DNA from: Microbacterium sp. PM5
GTDB lineage: Bacteria > Actinomycetota > Actinomycetes > Actinomycetales > Microbacteriaceae
Direction: 5' to 3'
DNA: 64,000 bases
Assembly (NCBI RefSeq): GCF_003293595.1
Contig: NZ_CP022162.1
Coordinates: 2,921,432-2,985,431, forward strand
Each line of letters starts with the position of its first letter. The stretch's first letter is position 1. Positions 55,588 to 63,589 of this stretch are shown one piece after another. The notes below the pieces were generated by a model. The model was not told the DNA's origin. It was given only the letters and a program-made list of their open reading frames with translations, and made no database searches. The position numbers were made by a program, and so were the translations under genes.

Positions 55588-56526
55588 TCAGTACGTAAGC
55601 AGGCCGTGTGCGCGGAACTGATCGCGGACGCGGTCGACGAGTTCCACCGAGGGCGGTTCGGTCTCGGCCAGACGGTAGTCGCGTCCGAGGGCGTCCCACT
55701 TGTCGCGACCCATCTGGTGGAACGGCAGCACCTCGACGCGGGTAACCGTCCCGGAGCGGATCTCGTTGAGTGACGCGGCATACGCGGCGACGGCCTCGAC
55801 GTTGTCCACGTCGTCGGTCAGACCGGGGACGAGGACGAACCGGATCCACACCTCGGGACCGTCGGGTCGTGTCGCCAGACGGCGGCCGAAGGTGAGCGTG
55901 GGCTCGAGTTCCCGTCCCGTCACCTCGCGGTACGTTTCGGGGTCGCCGCTCTTGACGTCCAGAAGGACGAGGTCGACGTCGTCGAGCATGGCGTCGGAGG
56001 CCGCGGCGCCGAGGTAGCCGGACGTGTCGATGGCGGTGTGGATGCCGAGCTCCTTCGCGCCGCGCAGGATCCGCGCCGCGAAGGCGGGTTGCATGAGCAC
56101 CTCTCCGCCGGAGAGGGTGATGCCGCCGCCGGTCGCCCGGAACACCGCGGTGTAACGCTCGATCCGTGAGAGCAGCTCGTCGCTCGTGACGGGCTGTCCA
56201 TCCTTCATCGCGAGGGTGTCGGGGTTGTGGCAGTAGAGGCACTGCAGCGGGCACCCGCTGAGGAACGTGGTCAGCCGCGTTCCCGGCCCGTCGACGGCGG
56301 TGACGAGCTCCCAGGAGTGCACGGAGCCGAGTCGCCCCTCGCGCATCGCGGTGAGGCGCTCGTGACGGTCGACGTCCGAGACGGCGAGACCGTCGAGGCC
56401 GGCGCCGGTGCGCCGATGGGCGGGCGCCTGGAGGGGGACCTCCAGGCGCACCGCGTCATCGGGCAGGGCGGGGCGGGCGGACGGCACCGCGTTGCACGGG
56501 TGGCGGCGGAGCATCGCCCTGGCCAT
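55588..56526 (-). CDS. pflA: Pyruvate formate-lyase activating enzyme (radical SAM)
   Basis: This 312-residue enzyme places the glycyl radical on PflB. The radical-SAM cluster motif CxxxCxxC is in GCPLQCLYCHNPDT, followed by GGGITLSGGEVLMQPAF and the DTSGY and LLDVKSGDPETY segments. The core starts at about residue 66 (GSVHSWELVTAVDGPGTR). The first ~60 residues form an extension with no match I recognise. GAGG just before the ATG at 56526 supports the long form; ATG 56346 would remove it. It follows pflB by 48 bases on the same strand. Confidence 0.92.
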   Translation of the reverse strand: MARAMLRRHPCNAVPSARPALPDDAVRLEVPLQAPAHRRTGAGLDGLAVSDVDRHERLTAMREGRLGSVHSWELVTAVDGPGTRLTTFLSGCPLQCLYCHNPDTLAMKDGQPVTSDELLSRIERYTAVFRATGGGITLSGGEVLMQPAFAARILRGAKELGIHTAIDTSGYLGAAASDAMLDDVDLVLLDVKSGDPETYREVTGRELEPTLTFGRRLATRPDGPEVWIRFVLVPGLTDDVDNVEAVAAYAASLNEIRSGTVTRVEVLPFHQMGRDKWDALGRDYRLAETEPPSVELVDRVRDQFRAHGLLTY

Positions 56527-56574
56527 TGTCCTCAGCTTCTCTCTGCGTGTCGGTTCGTGTGCCGGGGATGCGGA

Positions 56575-58836
56575 TCACATGGAGCCGTGGAACGTACGCG
56601 ACAGGACGTCGAGCTGCTGCTCGCGTGTGAGGCGGACGAAGTTCACGGCGTAGCCGGAGACCCGGATGGTCAGCTGCGGGTAGTTCTCCGGGTGCTCCAT
56701 GGCATCCTCAAGCGTCTCGCGGTTCAGCACGTTGACGTTCATGTGATAGCCGTGCGAGCCCACGTAGGCGTCGAGCAGACCGGCGAGGTTGCGCACCTGC
56801 TCCTCGGCGGTGCGCCCGAGGCCGCTCGGGACGACGGTGTTGGTCAGCGAGATGCCGTCCTGCGATTGGGCGTAGGGGATCTTGGCGACCGACAGCGCCG
56901 AGGCGAGCATGCCGTGCGTGTCACGACCGTTCATGGGGTTGGCGCCCGGGGCGAACGGCTCGCCGGCGCGGCGACCGTCGGGCGTGTTGCCCGTCGCCTT
57001 GCCGTAGACGACGTTCGAGGTGATCGTGAGCACCGACTGCGTGGGCAGGGCGCCCCGGTACATCGGGTGACGGCGGATCTTCGACATGAAGCTCTCCACC
57101 AGGCCCACGGCGATCTGGTCGGCGCGGTCGTCGTCGTTGCCGTAGCTCGGGAACTCGCCCTCGGTGACGTAATCGACCACGATGCCGCGTTCGTCGCGCA
57201 CCGGGGTCACGGTGGCGTACTTGATGGCCGACAGCGAATCCGCCGCCACCGAGAGCCCCGCGATACCGCAGGCCATCGTGCGCAGCACGTCCTTGTCGTG
57301 CAGAGCCATCTCGATGCGCTCGTACGCGTACTTGTCGTGCGACCAGTGGATGCAGTTGAGGGCCTCGACATAGGTCTCGGCCAGCCAGTCCATCGTCTTG
57401 TCGAAGCGTTCCATGACGTCGTCGAAGTCCAGCGGTCCGTCGCCGACGGGCGCGGTGGCGGGCGAGACCTGCTTGCCGGTGACCTCGTCACGTCCGCCGT
57501 TGATGGCGTACAGCAGAGTCTTGGCGAGGTTGACGCGAGCACCGAAGAACTGCATCTGCTTGCCGACACGCATCGGGCTCACGCAGCACGCGATCGCGGC
57601 GTCATCGCCCCAGGCGGGGCGGATGATCTCGTCCGACTCGTACTGCACGGCCGACGTGTCGATGGACACCTGTGCGCAGTAGTCCTTGAAGCCCTGCGGC
57701 AGCTCGGGGCTCCAGAACACGGTCATGTTCGGCTCGGGCGCCGGACCCAGGTTGTACAGGGTCTGCAGGAACCGGAAGGAGTTCTTCGTCACGAGGGGAC
57801 GACCGTCTTCACCCATGCCGCCGATCGTCTCGGTGACCCAGGTCGGGTCGCCGGAGAACAGGCTGTCGTACTCGGGGGTGCGCAGGAAGCGGACGATGCG
57901 CAGCTTGATGACGAAGTCGTCGATGATCTCCTGCGCCTCGGTCTCGGTGATCAGGCCCGCCTGCAGGTCGCGCTCGATGAAGACGTCGAGGAACGTCGAG
58001 GTGCGTCCGAGCGACATCGCGGCGCCGTTCTGCTCCTTCACGGCGGCGAGGTAGCCGAAGTACAGCCACTGCACGGCTTCACGCGCGGTGGTCGCCGGCC
58101 CGGAGATGTCGAAGCCGTACGCCGCTGCCATCTGCTTCAGTTCGCCGAGCGCGCGGATCTGTTCCGCGTGCTCCTCGCGCATGCGGACGACCTCTTCCGA
58201 GAACGGCGTGGTGTCCAGACCGAGCTTGTCGACCTTCTTGGCGGCGATCAGCTGGTCGATGCCGTACAGCGCGACGCGGCGGTAGTCGCCGATGATGCGG
58301 CCGCGGCCGTAGGCGTCCGGGAGTCCGGTGATGACGTGCGAGCTGCGCGCGGCGCGGACGTTCGGCGAGTACACGTCGAAGACGGCCTCGTTGTGCGTCT
58401 TGCGGTAGCTCGTGAAGATCTCCTTGAGGGTCTGGTCGACCTCGTAGCCGTAGGTCTCGAGCGCGCCCTCGACCATGCGCCAGCCGCCGTTGGGCATGAT
58501 CGCGCGCTTCAGCGGCGCGTCGGTCTGCAGGCCGACGATGAGCTCGTCGTCCTTCGCGATGTACCCGGGGCCGTGGGCGGTGATGCCGGCGGGCGTGTGC
58601 GCGTCGACGTCGTAGATGCCCTTCTCGCGCTCGACCGGGAACATCGCCGACAGGGTGTTCCAGATGCGCGTGGTGCGTGCCGTGGCGCCCGTCAGGAACG
58701 ACGCATCGCCGAGGTAAGGGGTGTAGTTGCGCTGGATGAAGTCGCGCACGTCGACCGCATCCTGCCAGGGGCCGGCGGTGAAACCGTTCCATGCGGCGGG
58801 CTGGGTGTCCTGTGCGGAGGGGGTGACGGTAGTCAT
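56575..58836 (-). CDS. pflB: Formate C-acetyltransferase (pyruvate formate-lyase)
   Basis: A 753-residue glycyl-radical enzyme splitting pyruvate and CoA into acetyl-CoA and formate without oxygen. The paired catalytic cysteines are in [13 protein letters not shown] and the radical glycine is in [17 protein letters not shown] near the C-terminus, which ends FHGSM. Full length and motif set match functional PflB rather than a diol dehydratase homologue. AGGAAG precedes the ATG at 58836. Promoter and two palindromes lie upstream. No formate transporter is in the window. Confidence 0.95.
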   Translation of the reverse strand: MTTVTPSAQDTQPAAWNGFTAGPWQDAVDVRDFIQRNYTPYLGDASFLTGATARTTRIWNTLSAMFPVEREKGIYDVDAHTPAGITAHGPGYIAKDDELIVGLQTDAPLKRAIMPNGGWRMVEGALETYGYEVDQTLKEIFTSYRKTHNEAVFDVYSPNVRAARSSHVITGLPDAYGRGRIIGDYRRVALYGIDQLIAAKKVDKLGLDTTPFSEEVVRMREEHAEQIRALGELKQMAAAYGFDISGPATTAREAVQWLYFGYLAAVKEQNGAAMSLGRTSTFLDVFIERDLQAGLITETEAQEIIDDFVIKLRIVRFLRTPEYDSLFSGDPTWVTETIGGMGEDGRPLVTKNSFRFLQTLYNLGPAPEPNMTVFWSPELPQGFKDYCAQVSIDTSAVQYESDEIIRPAWGDDAAIACCVSPMRVGKQMQFFGARVNLAKTLLYAINGGRDEVTGKQVSPATAPVGDGPLDFDDVMERFDKTMDWLAETYVEALNCIHWSHDKYAYERIEMALHDKDVLRTMACGIAGLSVAADSLSAIKYATVTPVRDERGIVVDYVTEGEFPSYGNDDDRADQIAVGLVESFMSKIRRHPMYRGALPTQSVLTITSNVVYGKATGNTPDGRRAGEPFAPGANPMNGRDTHGMLASALSVAKIPYAQSQDGISLTNTVVPSGLGRTAEEQVRNLAGLLDAYVGSHGYHMNVNVLNRETLEDAMEHPENYPQLTIRVSGYAVNFVRLTREQQLDVLSRTFHGSM

Positions 58837-58902
58837 GATTCGCTTCCTCAAATCCTCGTGGGAGCGGCCCGTCCACCCATCCGTGGGCGAGTCGTTGAGG
58901 TC

Positions 58903-58908
58903 AGCCTA
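58903..58908 (-). promoter_or_regulatory. -10 element of pflBA
   Basis: TAGGCT on the minus strand lies 66 bases before the pflB ATG and four bases after the palindrome at 58913-58929, which would cover the -35 region. Confidence 0.5.
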
Positions 58909-58912
58909 GCGC

Positions 58913-58929
58913 TTGTGGTCAGACCACAA
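58913..58929 (-). promoter_or_regulatory. Palindromic operator candidate of pflBA (site 1)
   Basis: TTGTGGTCAGACCACAA is a perfect dyad around its central base. Its core fits the TNGTNNNACNA consensus of FadR-type GntR regulators such as LldR. It lies immediately upstream of the pflB -10 element. No regulator gene is next to it. Confidence 0.6.
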
Positions 58930-58973
58930 AGAGAGCATGGATGCCGCCGACAATCGACTCTCCGGAAAGACGG

Positions 58974-59004
58974 ACGCCCCTTGTGGTCAGTCCACAAGGG
59001 GCGT
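58974..59004 (-). terminator. Terminator hairpin of the MurE-like gene
   Basis: ACGCCCCTTGTGG (58974-58986) and CCACAAGGGGCGT (58992-59004) pair perfectly with a 5-base loop, 26 bases after the MurE-like stop on the minus strand. The stem contains the second copy of the pfl palindrome. Confidence 0.75.
58981..58997 (-). promoter_or_regulatory. Palindromic operator candidate (site 2)
   Basis: TTGTGGTCAGTCCACAA differs from site 1 by one base and lies 68 bases from it. It sits inside the terminator stem of the neighbouring gene. Confidence 0.45.
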
Positions 59005-59029
59005 CGCGGGGTCGCGGGTGTCGCTGGTC

Positions 59030-60667
59030 TCAGGCGGGGCGCGTCGGATCGGAGTCCGGCGTGGAATCCCGCGGGTAGGGCACCACCCACGACGGTGCCG
59101 GCGGGGCCCATCCGGCCGCGGCGAGGGCTCGGCGTGCGAGCTCTCGCGCCGAGTACGGCACACGAGCGCCTCGGATGTCGCGATAGTCCTGGTGGCCGGG
59201 GCCCGCCCAGAGAATCGCGTCGCCGTCGCCGACGCGCGAGATCGCCTCGACGATCGCCCGTTCCGGCGGCGAGATCTCGAGGATCTCGGTGGCCGACACG
59301 GCGGCGCGAGCGCCGGTGAGCAGTTCGGCGCGGATGTCGTCGGGGTTCTCGTGTCGCGGATGGTGATCGGTGATGATGAGGATGTCGCTGCCGAGCGCGG
59401 CAGTGCGTCCCATATCGAATCTCTTGGTCGTGTCGCGGTCGCCGTCGGCGCCGAACAGCATCAGAACGCGTCCCGGGGTGATGCGCCGCACGGCGGCGAG
59501 TGTCTTCTCGAACGCGTCGGGGGAGTGGCCGAAGTCGACGTAGACCGCCGGGCCGCTCTCTCCGGACACGCGCTGTGTCCGCCCCGGGACAGCCGCCTCG
59601 ATCCGGCGGCCGTCGAGGGCCGCGGCCAGCCGCTCCCACGCGTAGCCCGCCTCTCGGAGCATCACGATGGCGAGCGCCGCGTTGGAGGCCATGTGCGGGC
59701 CGATCACCGGAACAGTGGTCGTCAGCGACTGCCCATCGGGGCCGTGAAGAGCGAAGGTGGTGCCGTGTTGTCGCTCGGCGACGATGTCCACGGTCCAATC
59801 CGCCGCGACCGGCTCCACGGCCAGGGCCGGGGTGATGATCGTCGTGGTGGGAACCCTCGCCGCCGCGACGACCTCGGCGCCGTATTCGGAGTCGAGGCTC
59901 ACCACCGCCCGACGACTGCGTTCGGGGGTGAACAGCGGCAGCTTCGCGCGGAGGTAGGTGCCCATGTCGCCGAAGTCGTCGAGATGGTCGTGCGTGAGGT
60001 TGGTGAAGCCCGCGACATCGAAGACGATCCCGTCGACCCGGTGACGTGCCAGCGCCTGCGCGCTCACTTCGTCGGCCACCGCCTCCACCCCGCGCTCGCG
60101 CATGTGCGCGAGCAGAGCGTGGAACTCGGGCGCCTCCGGCGTCGTGAGCCGTGAGGTGATCACCTCGGAGCCGATGTGGCGCTCCGCCGTCGACGACAGA
60201 CCCGCGACGACGCCCAGCTGCTCCAGAACCGCCTTGAGGAGATGCGCGACGCTCGTCTTGCCGTTCGTTCCCGTGACGCCGAGCATGATCGGCACGTTCT
60301 GGTCCGTGCCGTAGATCCAGGCCGAGATCTCACCGAGGATGCCGCGCGGGTCGTCCACCACGGCGATCGGCACGCCCGCGCCGGCTGACAGCTCCGCGCC
60401 CGCACGGTCGGTGATCACGGCTGCCGCCCCCGCCGCGACGGCAGCCCCCACGAACTGCGCGCCGTGATGGTTGCGGCCGGGGAGCGCGACGAACAGATCG
60501 CCGGGACGCACGTCGTCCGTTGCCAGCGTCACTCCGGAGACGATGACATCGCCGTCTCCCTCGCCCTGTTCGCCCCCGAAACGGCGCACCAGATCTCCGA
60601 GTCGGACGTGGGGCGCACGCAAAGGACGGACGGTAGGCGGGAGATTACTGTCAGCGTCGGAAGTCAT
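59030..60667 (-). CDS. MurE-like Mur ligase family protein, substrate motif altered
   Basis: This 545-residue protein has all three Mur ligase domains: the N-terminal UDP-binding part (SGVTLATDDVRPGDLFVALPG), the ATP domain GVTGTNGKTSVAHLLKAVL with FTNLTHDHLDDFGDM, and the C-terminal domain with DFGHSPDAFEKTL. The MurE substrate motif, DNPR in DAP-adding enzymes, reads DHHPRHENP. The usual SSHAL-type motif reads SAQAL. It is isolated from cell-division genes, so it may be a second MurE with another amino-acid substrate. ATG 60667 is preferred; ATG 60688 is in frame. An AT-rich dyad covers both starts. Confidence 0.85.
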   Translation of the reverse strand: MTSDADSNLPPTVRPLRAPHVRLGDLVRRFGGEQGEGDGDVIVSGVTLATDDVRPGDLFVALPGRNHHGAQFVGAAVAAGAAAVITDRAGAELSAGAGVPIAVVDDPRGILGEISAWIYGTDQNVPIMLGVTGTNGKTSVAHLLKAVLEQLGVVAGLSSTAERHIGSEVITSRLTTPEAPEFHALLAHMRERGVEAVADEVSAQALARHRVDGIVFDVAGFTNLTHDHLDDFGDMGTYLRAKLPLFTPERSRRAVVSLDSEYGAEVVAAARVPTTTIITPALAVEPVAADWTVDIVAERQHGTTFALHGPDGQSLTTTVPVIGPHMASNAALAIVMLREAGYAWERLAAALDGRRIEAAVPGRTQRVSGESGPAVYVDFGHSPDAFEKTLAAVRRITPGRVLMLFGADGDRDTTKRFDMGRTAALGSDILIITDHHPRHENPDDIRAELLTGARAAVSATEILEISPPERAIVEAISRVGDGDAILWAGPGHQDYRDIRGARVPYSARELARRALAAAGWAPPAPSWVVPYPRDSTPDSDPTRPA

Positions 60668-60709
60668 AGTTCTCTCATGCTTTCGCATATATCTATGCGA
60701 GAGCTATGA
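60664..60709 (-). promoter_or_regulatory. AT-rich 46-bp dyad over the start of the MurE-like gene
   Basis: TCATAG (60664-60669) and CTATGA (60704-60709) enclose CTCTC/GAGAG (60672-60676, 60699-60703). Further in lie the dyads ATGC-TTTC-GCAT (60677-60688) and TCGCATA-TATC-TATGCGA (60683-60700). It is strikingly AT-rich for this genome and holds TATA-like promoter sequence, so an operator or translational hairpin is likely. Confidence 0.55.
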
Positions 60710-60729
60710 CCAGGCTACCTCGTTCATTT

Positions 60730-60777
60730 CGGCACGCGGCCCGGTCGCCGCATGAGCGGCGGCCGGGCCGCGTGCCG
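60730..60777 (-). terminator. 22-bp stem-loop terminator after the ycnI-like gene
   Basis: The arms 60730-60751 and 60756-60777 pair over 22 positions with one G-T wobble and the tetraloop ATGA. It begins 18 bases after the YcnI stop on the minus strand. There is no U-tract, but the stem is very stable. Confidence 0.85.
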
Positions 60778-60795
60778 GGACGAGCCGGGTATCCG

Positions 60796-61491
60796 TCAGG
60801 CGCGGCGTCGACGCACCAGCGCGACGACGAGCGCTGCGATCGCGGCGGCGAGGGCGCCACCGCTCAACCAGCGTGCGACCGGGTCGGCATCCGACGCCGC
60901 CGCGGCGGTCGTGGCGGCGTGCGCATCTGCATCGCCGTCGGTCGTCGACGCGTGCTCGTGGTCGCCGGAAGCGGTCGACACCGCGCCCACCGCGACGATG
61001 GGGGCGGGCGACGTCAGGTCGTCTTCCGTCTGCCCCTCGGCAGCGACCTCAGACCAGTCGGTCGACCCCGTCTCGCACGTCTGGAGCACGGGGAAAGCGA
61101 CCGAGGTGTTCGCGGCGCTCGACGAGAAGATCACGTCGAGCGCGACCGAGGCCGCCACGCCGGAGTCGACGGGCGTGACCGCCGTGAAGGTGACGGACGA
61201 CGGGATGCCGTCGGTGTTGAGCTCACGGGAGATCTTCCAGGCGCCGTCGAGCACCGGCTTCACGCCGTCGATGCCTTGGGGGATGGTGATCTTCACTGCG
61301 GTGGTCGGCGAGTCCTCGCAGCCGTGGCTGAACGAGAACGCGAGCCGTGTGGTCGATCCGGCATCCGACGCGTCCGGCGTGACGTGCACGTGGGCCGACG
61401 CGGCGAGCGGCGCCGCGAGCACGAGCGCCGCGCCGGCGAGAACGCCGGCGATCGTGCGCGCGCGGCGGCGGGAGGGGGAGGTGACAGTCAT
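60796..61491 (-). CDS. ycnI: YcnI-family copper-binding membrane protein
   Basis: This 231-residue exported protein has a signal peptide ending AASA, followed by mature HVHVTPDASDAG. The new N-terminal His and nearby residues match the copper-binding site of B. subtilis YcnI (DUF1775). The beta domain (about 33-160) has LAFSFSHGCEDSPTTAVKITIP and LQTCETGSTDW, so two Cys may form a disulfide. A His/Asp/Ala-rich linker (DHEHASTTDGDADAH) leads to a C-terminal transmembrane anchor and RRRRA. The gene downstream of its partner at 61582 suggests a joint role in copper delivery or storage. Confidence 0.92.
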   Translation of the reverse strand: MTVTSPSRRRARTIAGVLAGAALVLAAPLAASAHVHVTPDASDAGSTTRLAFSFSHGCEDSPTTAVKITIPQGIDGVKPVLDGAWKISRELNTDGIPSSVTFTAVTPVDSGVAASVALDVIFSSSAANTSVAFPVLQTCETGSTDWSEVAAEGQTEDDLTSPAPIVAVGAVSTASGDHEHASTTDGDADAHAATTAAAASDADPVARWLSGGALAAAIAALVVALVRRRRA

Positions 61492-61581
61492 CAGGGTGCT
61501 CTTTCTGTTCGTTCGGTGCGCGGCGGATGCCGCGATGACGGGTGCGGCGACGCCGCGGGGTGCCGCGGAATGCGGCGGTGC

Positions 61582-62178
61582 TCAGCGTGCGAACGCCGGC
61601 GGACCCCGTCGAGTGAGAACGGACAGGTGGGCCTTGTCACGCGCGACGCGTGGTGCGAAGGACGGAAGGACGACCCACGGGAAGGCGGGCGGCGCCACCG
61701 CGCGCGGGCGGCTCAGGACGCGCCGGATACCGCGACCCAGCACCGCCAGAAGCTGCTCGCCGTAGGAGACGAGTGCGACGGTGGTGACCGCGGCCAGGAC
61801 GTGGGCGATCAGCATGCCGAGGGTGAAGTGCGCGGCATGGTGCCCTGCGTCGGCCGCGGTCGGCCCGACCGTCAGCGCGCCGTGCACGTGCCCGGTGCCG
61901 GCCGCGGGCAGCGACGCGGGGCCAACCTCGGCGAACACCGTGTGCAGCGCGATCTGAGCCGCCGCGATGGCCGCGGCCGTCCTCGGCAGACTGCGTCGCC
62001 GGCCGACCAGCGCGACGGCCACCGGCGACGCGAGGATCGTGACAGCGACGATCAGCCACAGCGGGGGCGCGTCCGCGCCGCCGAAGGTGTGCCCGGTCGA
62101 AGCGATCGTGGTGGCGATCGCGGCGGCGCTCGTGCCGCGCAGAGCACGCACGCGGCGGCTCATCGATCGCTGGGGCAC
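61582..62178 (-). CDS. His-rich membrane protein next to ycnI, hypothetical
   Basis: A 198-residue protein with about four transmembrane helices. A His-rich stretch, GTGHVHGALTVGPTAADAGHHAAHF, lies around residues 93-117 between helices and could bind metal. The C-terminal ~50 residues are basic and Pro-rich. No named family is recognised, but a small membrane protein beside YcnI is common in this lineage. The start GTG 62178 is fixed by TAGGCT six bases upstream. A copper-related role is inferred from the His cluster and the neighbour. Confidence 0.7.
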   Translation of the reverse strand: MPQRSMSRRVRALRGTSAAAIATTIASTGHTFGGADAPPLWLIVAVTILASPVAVALVGRRRSLPRTAAAIAAAQIALHTVFAEVGPASLPAAGTGHVHGALTVGPTAADAGHHAAHFTLGMLIAHVLAAVTTVALVSYGEQLLAVLGRGIRRVLSRPRAVAPPAFPWVVLPSFAPRVARDKAHLSVLTRRGPPAFAR

Positions 62179-62184
62179 CTGACG

Positions 62185-62190
62185 AGCCTA
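62185..62190 (-). promoter_or_regulatory. -10 element, leaderless promoter of the His-rich membrane protein gene
   Basis: TAGGCT on the minus strand ends six bases before the GTG at 62178. Confidence 0.65.
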
Positions 62191-62263
62191 TCGGGGCCGG
62201 GGACGTGCGCGCCGCGGGGACGGAGCGCACTCGAGCGCTGAGCGAACTCAAAGCGGCGACCGG

Positions 62264-62269
62264 TACCCT
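62264..62269 (+). promoter_or_regulatory. -10 element of the rseP-type gene
   Basis: TACCCT ends eight bases before the GTG at 62278, so the transcript is leaderless or nearly so. Confidence 0.5.
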
Positions 62270-62277
62270 CTTGGCTC

Positions 62278-63588
62278 GTGACCCTCATCGCCTTCATCGT
62301 CGGCGTCGTGCTGCTGGTCGTGGGGCTCGCGGCATCCATCGCTCTCCACGAGGTCGGGCATCTCGTGCCCGCCAAGCTCTTCGGCGTGCGAGTCGGTCGC
62401 TACATGGTGGGTCTCGGGCCCACGCTGTGGTCACGTCGGATCGGCGAGACCGAGTACGGCGTGAAGGCGCTGCCGCTCGGTGGCTACATCTCCATGGCGG
62501 GTATGTATCCGCCGGTCCCGCAGACGGTCGCGGCCGCGGCATCGTCGCAGCGGCGCGCCGGCTTCTTCGCGTCGATGGTGCAGGACGCGCGGGCCGCCAA
62601 CGAGGAGACCCTCGACGGTGAGGACCGCGCCGGCACCTTCTACGGACTCCCGGTGTGGCGGCGGATCGTCATCATGCTCGGCGGGCCCGTGATGAACCTT
62701 CTGCTGGCGATGCTCCTCTTCGCGATCGTCTTCAGCGGCATCGGTGTGCAGACCGCGACGACCACCATCGCGGCTGTCAACCAGTGCGTGCTGCCCGCAG
62801 GATCGACCCAGACCGCGTGCGCGGCGGACGATCCCGTCTCACCCGCGGCGGCCGCCGGCATCCAGCCCGGTGACGTGATCGTCTCCGTGGACGGCACATC
62901 GGTGTCGACGTTCGAGGAGGCGTCGGCGATCATCCAGGCCTCGCCCAACCGTGCCATCGCTGTCGTCGTTCGCCGCGACGGTGTCGAGCAGACCCTCCAG
63001 GTCACCCCGATGCTCGCCCAGCGTCAGATCGCGGGGCCTGACGGCACCACCGTCACCGCCGACGTCGGCTTCGTCGGAATGACGGCGACGACGGACTACG
63101 TGCACCAGCCGCTGTGGGCCGGTCCCGCCGCCGCGGTGCAACAGGCCGGTCAGGTCGTCGGGATCATGTGGCAACTGCCGGCGCGGGTCTACCAGACAGC
63201 GTCCGACATGATCACCGGGGCTCCGCGCGATCCGAACGGGCCGCTGTCGGTGGTCGGCGTCGGCCGGCTCGCCGGCGAGGCCGCGGCCACCGATGCGCCG
63301 GTGCTCAACCGCGTCGCCACCATTCTCGGGCTGTTGGGCTCGCTCAACCTGGCACTGTTCGTCTTCAACCTCATCCCGCTGCTGCCGCTGGACGGTGGAC
63401 ACGTGGTGATCGCCCTCTGGGAGGGCGTGAAGCGCGCCTGGGCCCGGCTGTGGCGCCGCCCGCCGCCGCGCCCCGTCGATGCGACCACGCTCGTCCCGGT
63501 GACGTTCGTCGTGGTCGTCGCGATCGTCGTGATGGGCGGCATCCTGATCCTGGCGGACATCGTGAATCCGCTCAAGATCTTCGGCTGA
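62278..63588 (+). CDS. rseP: RseP/S2P-type site-2 intramembrane zinc metalloprotease
   Basis: This 436-residue M50 protease has HEVGH at residues 24-28 in the first helix and the second zinc motif LDGGH near 378, within a later helix. A single PDZ domain lies between (about 190-260, AAAAGIQPGDVIVSVDGTSVS). A loop after the first helix (residues 80-115) is longer than usual. Site-2 proteases cut anti-sigma factors and signal peptides within the membrane; mycobacterial Rip1 is the closest known counterpart. The start is leaderless. It converges on the amidotransferase gene with a one-base gap. Confidence 0.94.
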   Translation: MTLIAFIVGVVLLVVGLAASIALHEVGHLVPAKLFGVRVGRYMVGLGPTLWSRRIGETEYGVKALPLGGYISMAGMYPPVPQTVAAAASSQRRAGFFASMVQDARAANEETLDGEDRAGTFYGLPVWRRIVIMLGGPVMNLLLAMLLFAIVFSGIGVQTATTTIAAVNQCVLPAGSTQTACAADDPVSPAAAAGIQPGDVIVSVDGTSVSTFEEASAIIQASPNRAIAVVVRRDGVEQTLQVTPMLAQRQIAGPDGTTVTADVGFVGMTATTDYVHQPLWAGPAAAVQQAGQVVGIMWQLPARVYQTASDMITGAPRDPNGPLSVVGVGRLAGEAAATDAPVLNRVATILGLLGSLNLALFVFNLIPLLPLDGGHVVIALWEGVKRAWARLWRRPPPRPVDATTLVPVTFVVVVAIVVMGGILILADIVNPLKIFG

Positions 63589-63589
63589 G

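Noticed and set aside
58913..58929. Rex (redox) operator at the pflB promoter
   Set aside because: Rex sites are TTGTGA-N6-TCACAA. This site has G in place of the inner A and a 5-base spacer, so the GntR/FadR pattern fits better, although Rex is not fully excluded.
56227..59319. A 1030-codon plus-strand frame
   Set aside because: It is antisense to pflA and pflB, which have complete catalytic motifs.
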